A stretch of DNA of 7,581 nt from a bacterium (GTDB taxonomy: Bacteria > Patescibacteriota > JABMPQ01 > JAQVVF01). The notes below the pieces were generated by a model that made no database searches, was not told where the DNA came from, and worked only from the letters and a program-made list of their open reading frames with translations. Position 1 is the first letter of the stretch, and each line of letters begins with the position of its first letter. The stretch is taken from the NCBI GenBank assembly GCA_030611905.1, contig JAUWOX010000048.1:1-7581 (forward strand). Direction: 5' to 3'. The position numbers were made by a program, and so were the translations under genes. This document shows, one piece after another, positions 5,808-7,581 of the stretch.

Positions 5808-5822
5808 TAAAATACCATAATA

Positions 5823-7094
5823 ATGAAAAATACAATATCATTTAAAGATCTAAATTTAATACCTCCACTTGAGAGAGCACTAGCTAAACAAGGATATACC
5901 ACGCCTACGCCCATACAATCAAAATCAATCCCAAGCCTATTACTAGGTAAAGATTTGATAGGTATTGCACAAACAGGCACTGGCAAAACAGCAGCATTTG
6001 CATTACCCATACTACAGAGAATGACTGAAAAACATCCAAAAGTAATTAAAACTTTAGTACTTGCTCCAACTCGAGAACTTGCCGCACAAATTGGAGAAAG
6101 TTTTTCTGTTTATGGTGAATTTCTAAACTTTAGACACACTGTAATTTTTGGAGGAGTGAACCAGAAAAGACAAGTTCAAGCATTATCTCAAGGAGTAGAT
6201 ATTGTTATTGCAACACCAGGCAGATTATTGGACTTGCTGAATCAAAGAAAGCTCAATCTTAATAGTGTAGAATTTTTTGTATTAGACGAAGCAGACAGAA
6301 TGCTTGATATGGGCTTTATTCATGATATTAGAAAAATAATTACAAGATTGCCCCAAAAAAGACAATCATTATTTTTCTCAGCAACAATGTCTCCAAAAAT
6401 CAATCAACTTGCCAAAAGTCTACTTAAAAATCCAGTTCATGTTGAAACAGCAACTCAAGCAACTACAATTGAACTTACAAAACAATATGTATTTTTTATT
6501 GACCAACCTTCAAAAAAAAATTTATTACTCAAACTTCTAAGACAAAAACATCTTACCAGCGTTTTAATCTTCACTCGAACCAAGCATAAAGCAAATAAAG
6601 TGGCATCATTCCTTAGTAGAAATAATATCTCATCTAATGCAATTCATGGAAATAAATCACAAAACCAAAGAACTAAGGCAATTAATGATTTCAAAACTGG
6701 TAGAATTAAAGTACTAGTAGCAACTGATATTGCTGCAAGAGGAATAGATATTAATAATATTTCGCATGTTATAAATTTTGAACTCCCGAACGAACCAGAA
6801 ATCTATGTTCACAGAATTGGAAGAACAGCCCGAGCAGGAGCCGAAGGAACAGCATTTTCATTTTGCTCAGCCGAAGAAAGAAATTATCTTAGAGATATTG
6901 AAAGGTTAATAAGAAAAAAAATAGAAATTATGAATCATGAATTGCATTCAGAAGCTGCCAAAAACGCAACAGGCACAGCAGCCAAGCCACCATCAAGAAA
7001 GTCCTTTGGTAGAAATTATAGATTCAAACATAAATCTAACTCTGCGCCAAAAAATAAAAGATCATTTTATAGAAGCAATAAATCTAGGAATTGA
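5823..7094 (+). CDS. rhlE: DEAD-box ATP-dependent RNA helicase, RhlE-like
   Basis: This 423-residue helicase has the full DEAD-box set in order: an upstream aromatic F7 and Q-motif TPTPIQ (27-32), motif I AQTGTGKT (49-56), PTREL (82-86), TPGR (131-134), DEAD (155-158), SAT (186-188), motif V TDIAARGIDI (301-310) and motif VI HRIGRTAR (330-337). The tail after about 375 is basic and Ser/Asn-rich. Length and tail fit RhlE-type helicases, which remodel RNA during ribosome maturation and RNA decay; the subfamily call is less sure than the family. The stop is TGA, the only one among the intact genes here. The frame continues after it with the basic peptide FKRRPRKK before a TAA, so a few residues may have been lost. 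The start is ATG 95 nt after the attC-H crossover. Housekeeping-type cargo in a cassette is unusual. Confidence 0.94.
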   Translation: MKNTISFKDLNLIPPLERALAKQGYTTPTPIQSKSIPSLLLGKDLIGIAQTGTGKTAAFALPILQRMTEKHPKVIKTLVLAPTRELAAQIGESFSVYGEFLNFRHTVIFGGVNQKRQVQALSQGVDIVIATPGRLLDLLNQRKLNLNSVEFFVLDEADRMLDMGFIHDIRKIITRLPQKRQSLFFSATMSPKINQLAKSLLKNPVHVETATQATTIELTKQYVFFIDQPSKKNLLLKLLRQKHLTSVLIFTRTKHKANKVASFLSRNNISSNAIHGNKSQNQRTKAINDFKTGRIKVLVATDIAARGIDINNISHVINFELPNEPEIYVHRIGRTARAGAEGTAFSFCSAEERNYLRDIERLIRKKIEIMNHELHSEAAKNATGTAAKPPSRKSFGRNYRFKHKSNSAPKNKRSFYRSNKSRN

Positions 7095-7140
7095 TTTAAA
7101 CGCAGACCTAGAAAAAAATAAATACATCAACAAAATAATA

Positions 7141-7217
7141 AAAAAGAAATTTGAAAATTTTTAAAACAAGTTTTCTTATTAAAAAACAAAAGAAAAAAAA
7201 CACATCAGCTAACAGCG
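7141..7217 (+). repeat. 77-bp module before and into attC-I (copy 2 of 2)
   Basis: This copy matches 1225-1301 at about 70 of 77 positions with no gaps. The hairpin arm has changed here (AAAAAAC instead of AGAAAAC), which weakens the stem. It ends within the left arm of attC-I. The copy starts about 45 nt after the helicase stop. Confidence 0.85.
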
Positions 7218-7324
7218 TATATCTAATTACGGCTTTTATATAAAAACCTCCGCCCATATTTCACCGACAATTATGATATAATTAAAGTAGTCGGCAAAAC
7301 ATCAAATATACGCAAATGTTATAT
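7207..7324 (+). other. attC site I
   Basis: R'' is AGCTAAC and R' is GTTATAT at 7318. The left arm GCGTATATCTAAT pairs with ATCAAATATACGC, the imperfect positions being C·A and A·C on the top strand. The variable region has CCGAC/GTCGG around an AATTAT-GAT-ATAATT hairpin, and CCCATATTT at 7253. ACATC directly precedes R''. Confidence 0.9.
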
Positions 7325-7343
7325 AAAATAACACATACCAACT

Positions 7344-7550
7344 ATGAAAAACCCTGAAAGAAGAGAAAAAGCAACAGACATGGAATTAGCATCATTTTTA
7401 ATTAAACATATTAATGACCCCTGTGAAGATCTGCAGGGAAATAATATAAGAGATTTTTATATTAGAGAAGCAAAAAGAGCACTGGATACATTCCAAAACC
7501 CGAAAGCAAAACAATTACTTGAAGATACTATCCAAAAATATTCAGAGTAA
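7344..7550 (+). CDS. Hypothetical 68-residue protein
   Basis: I do not recognise this short, soluble, charged protein. It reads as two or three amphipathic helices: MELASFLIKHIND (about 13-25), then RDFYIREAKRALDTF (about 36-50) and KAKQLLEDTIQKYSE to the end. No membrane segment, signal or metal motif is seen. It begins 25 nt after the attC-I crossover with no Shine-Dalgarno, exactly where a cassette gene should. Its attC would lie past the right edge of the window, so the cassette is incomplete here, but the ORF is complete. Confidence 0.7.
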   Translation: MKNPERREKATDMELASFLIKHINDPCEDLQGNNIRDFYIREAKRALDTFQNPKAKQLLEDTIQKYSE

Positions 7551-7581
7551 AAATGAACAAAAAAAACAAATAAAATAAATT

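Larger units (their letters stand above)
1..7581 (+). mobile_element. Integron gene-cassette array (interior, no integrase in view)
   Basis: All recognisable genes point the same way, and each is followed by an attC-like palindrome before the next gene starts 25-95 nt later. This ORF-attC-ORF-attC layout with unrelated gene functions defines a cassette array. Inferred cassette boundaries, cutting after the G of each R' GTT box, are near 1427, 2040, 2454 (doubtful), 3668, 4283, 4833, 5355, 5727 and 7318. Cassettes run from about 370 to 1590 bp. The tyrosine-recombinase integrase, attI and the usual outward promoter are not in the window. The array continues beyond the right edge and probably beyond the left. 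The number and variety of cassettes suggest a sedentary chromosomal array rather than a small mobile integron, but that is inference. Confidence 0.88.

Noticed and set aside
5823..7121. Alternative genetic code (TGA = Gly)
   Set aside because: Intact genes run full length without in-frame TGA, so one suggestive TGA is not enough.
6937..7164. 75-codon frame overlapping the helicase end
   Set aside because: It lies in another frame over the low-complexity tail of the helicase and its sequence is Lys/Gln/Asn-rich with no domain. The helicase frame carries the motifs.
1291..7324. CRISPR array or tandem repeat reading of the recurrent palindromes
   Set aside because: The repeats are long, imperfect, separated by genes and defined by AAC...GTT ends, which fits attC and not CRISPR.
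1..7581. Minus-strand ORFs of 61-116 codons opposite the main genes
   Set aside because: They are shadows of + strand genes. None shows a domain, and array polarity is uniformly +.

Overview
This is a stretch of an integron gene-cassette array from an AT-rich bacterium. Short genes, all on the + strand, are each followed by an imperfect palindrome of about 90-145 bp. These palindromes open with a ...AAC box and close with an AACGTTAT/AACGTTAG box, which is the R''...R' architecture of attC recombination sites. I count nine sites: seven convincing, one strongly diverged (3570-3674) and one degenerate (2373-2460). No integron integrase, attI site, tRNA or rRNA is visible, so this is the interior of an array. 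The host cannot be named. Low G+C, starts that mostly lack a Shine-Dalgarno sequence, and the look of the RsgA and methyltransferase proteins would suit Bacteroidota or a candidate phylum, but this is inference, and cassette genes need not reflect their host.

Layout, left to right: (1) 3' part of a SAM-dependent methyltransferase gene, open to the window edge, then a C-rich block and attC-A; (2) a stand-alone C39-like cysteine peptidase, attC-B; (3) a 58-residue two-helix membrane protein, an attC-shaped hairpin, degenerate attC-C; (4) an RsgA-type ribosome-assembly GTPase, attC-D; (5) an SSAT-like GNAT acetyltransferase, attC-E; (6) a Nudix hydrolase, attC-F; (7) an unknown 123-residue charged protein, attC-G; (8) a cassette with only a broken ORF, possibly a nucleotidyltransferase tail, attC-H; (9) an RhlE-like DEAD-box RNA helicase, attC-I; (10) an unknown 68-residue protein, whose attC lies beyond the window.

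The genes do not form a pathway. They share a mode of mobility and, most likely, read-through transcription from outside the window. Two cassettes carry genes normally thought of as core RNA/ribosome functions (RsgA, RhlE), which is unusual cargo.

The most interesting signals are in the attC sites. (a) Almost every imperfect pair in their inner stems is A·C or C·A on the top strand, hence a G·T wobble on the bottom strand, the strand known to fold and recombine. (b) A CCCAnATTT motif recurs in the supposedly variable region of most sites. (c) ACATC lies directly before R'' in several sites. (d) A 77-bp module ending in R'' is shared by the first and last complete sites although the genes are unrelated.
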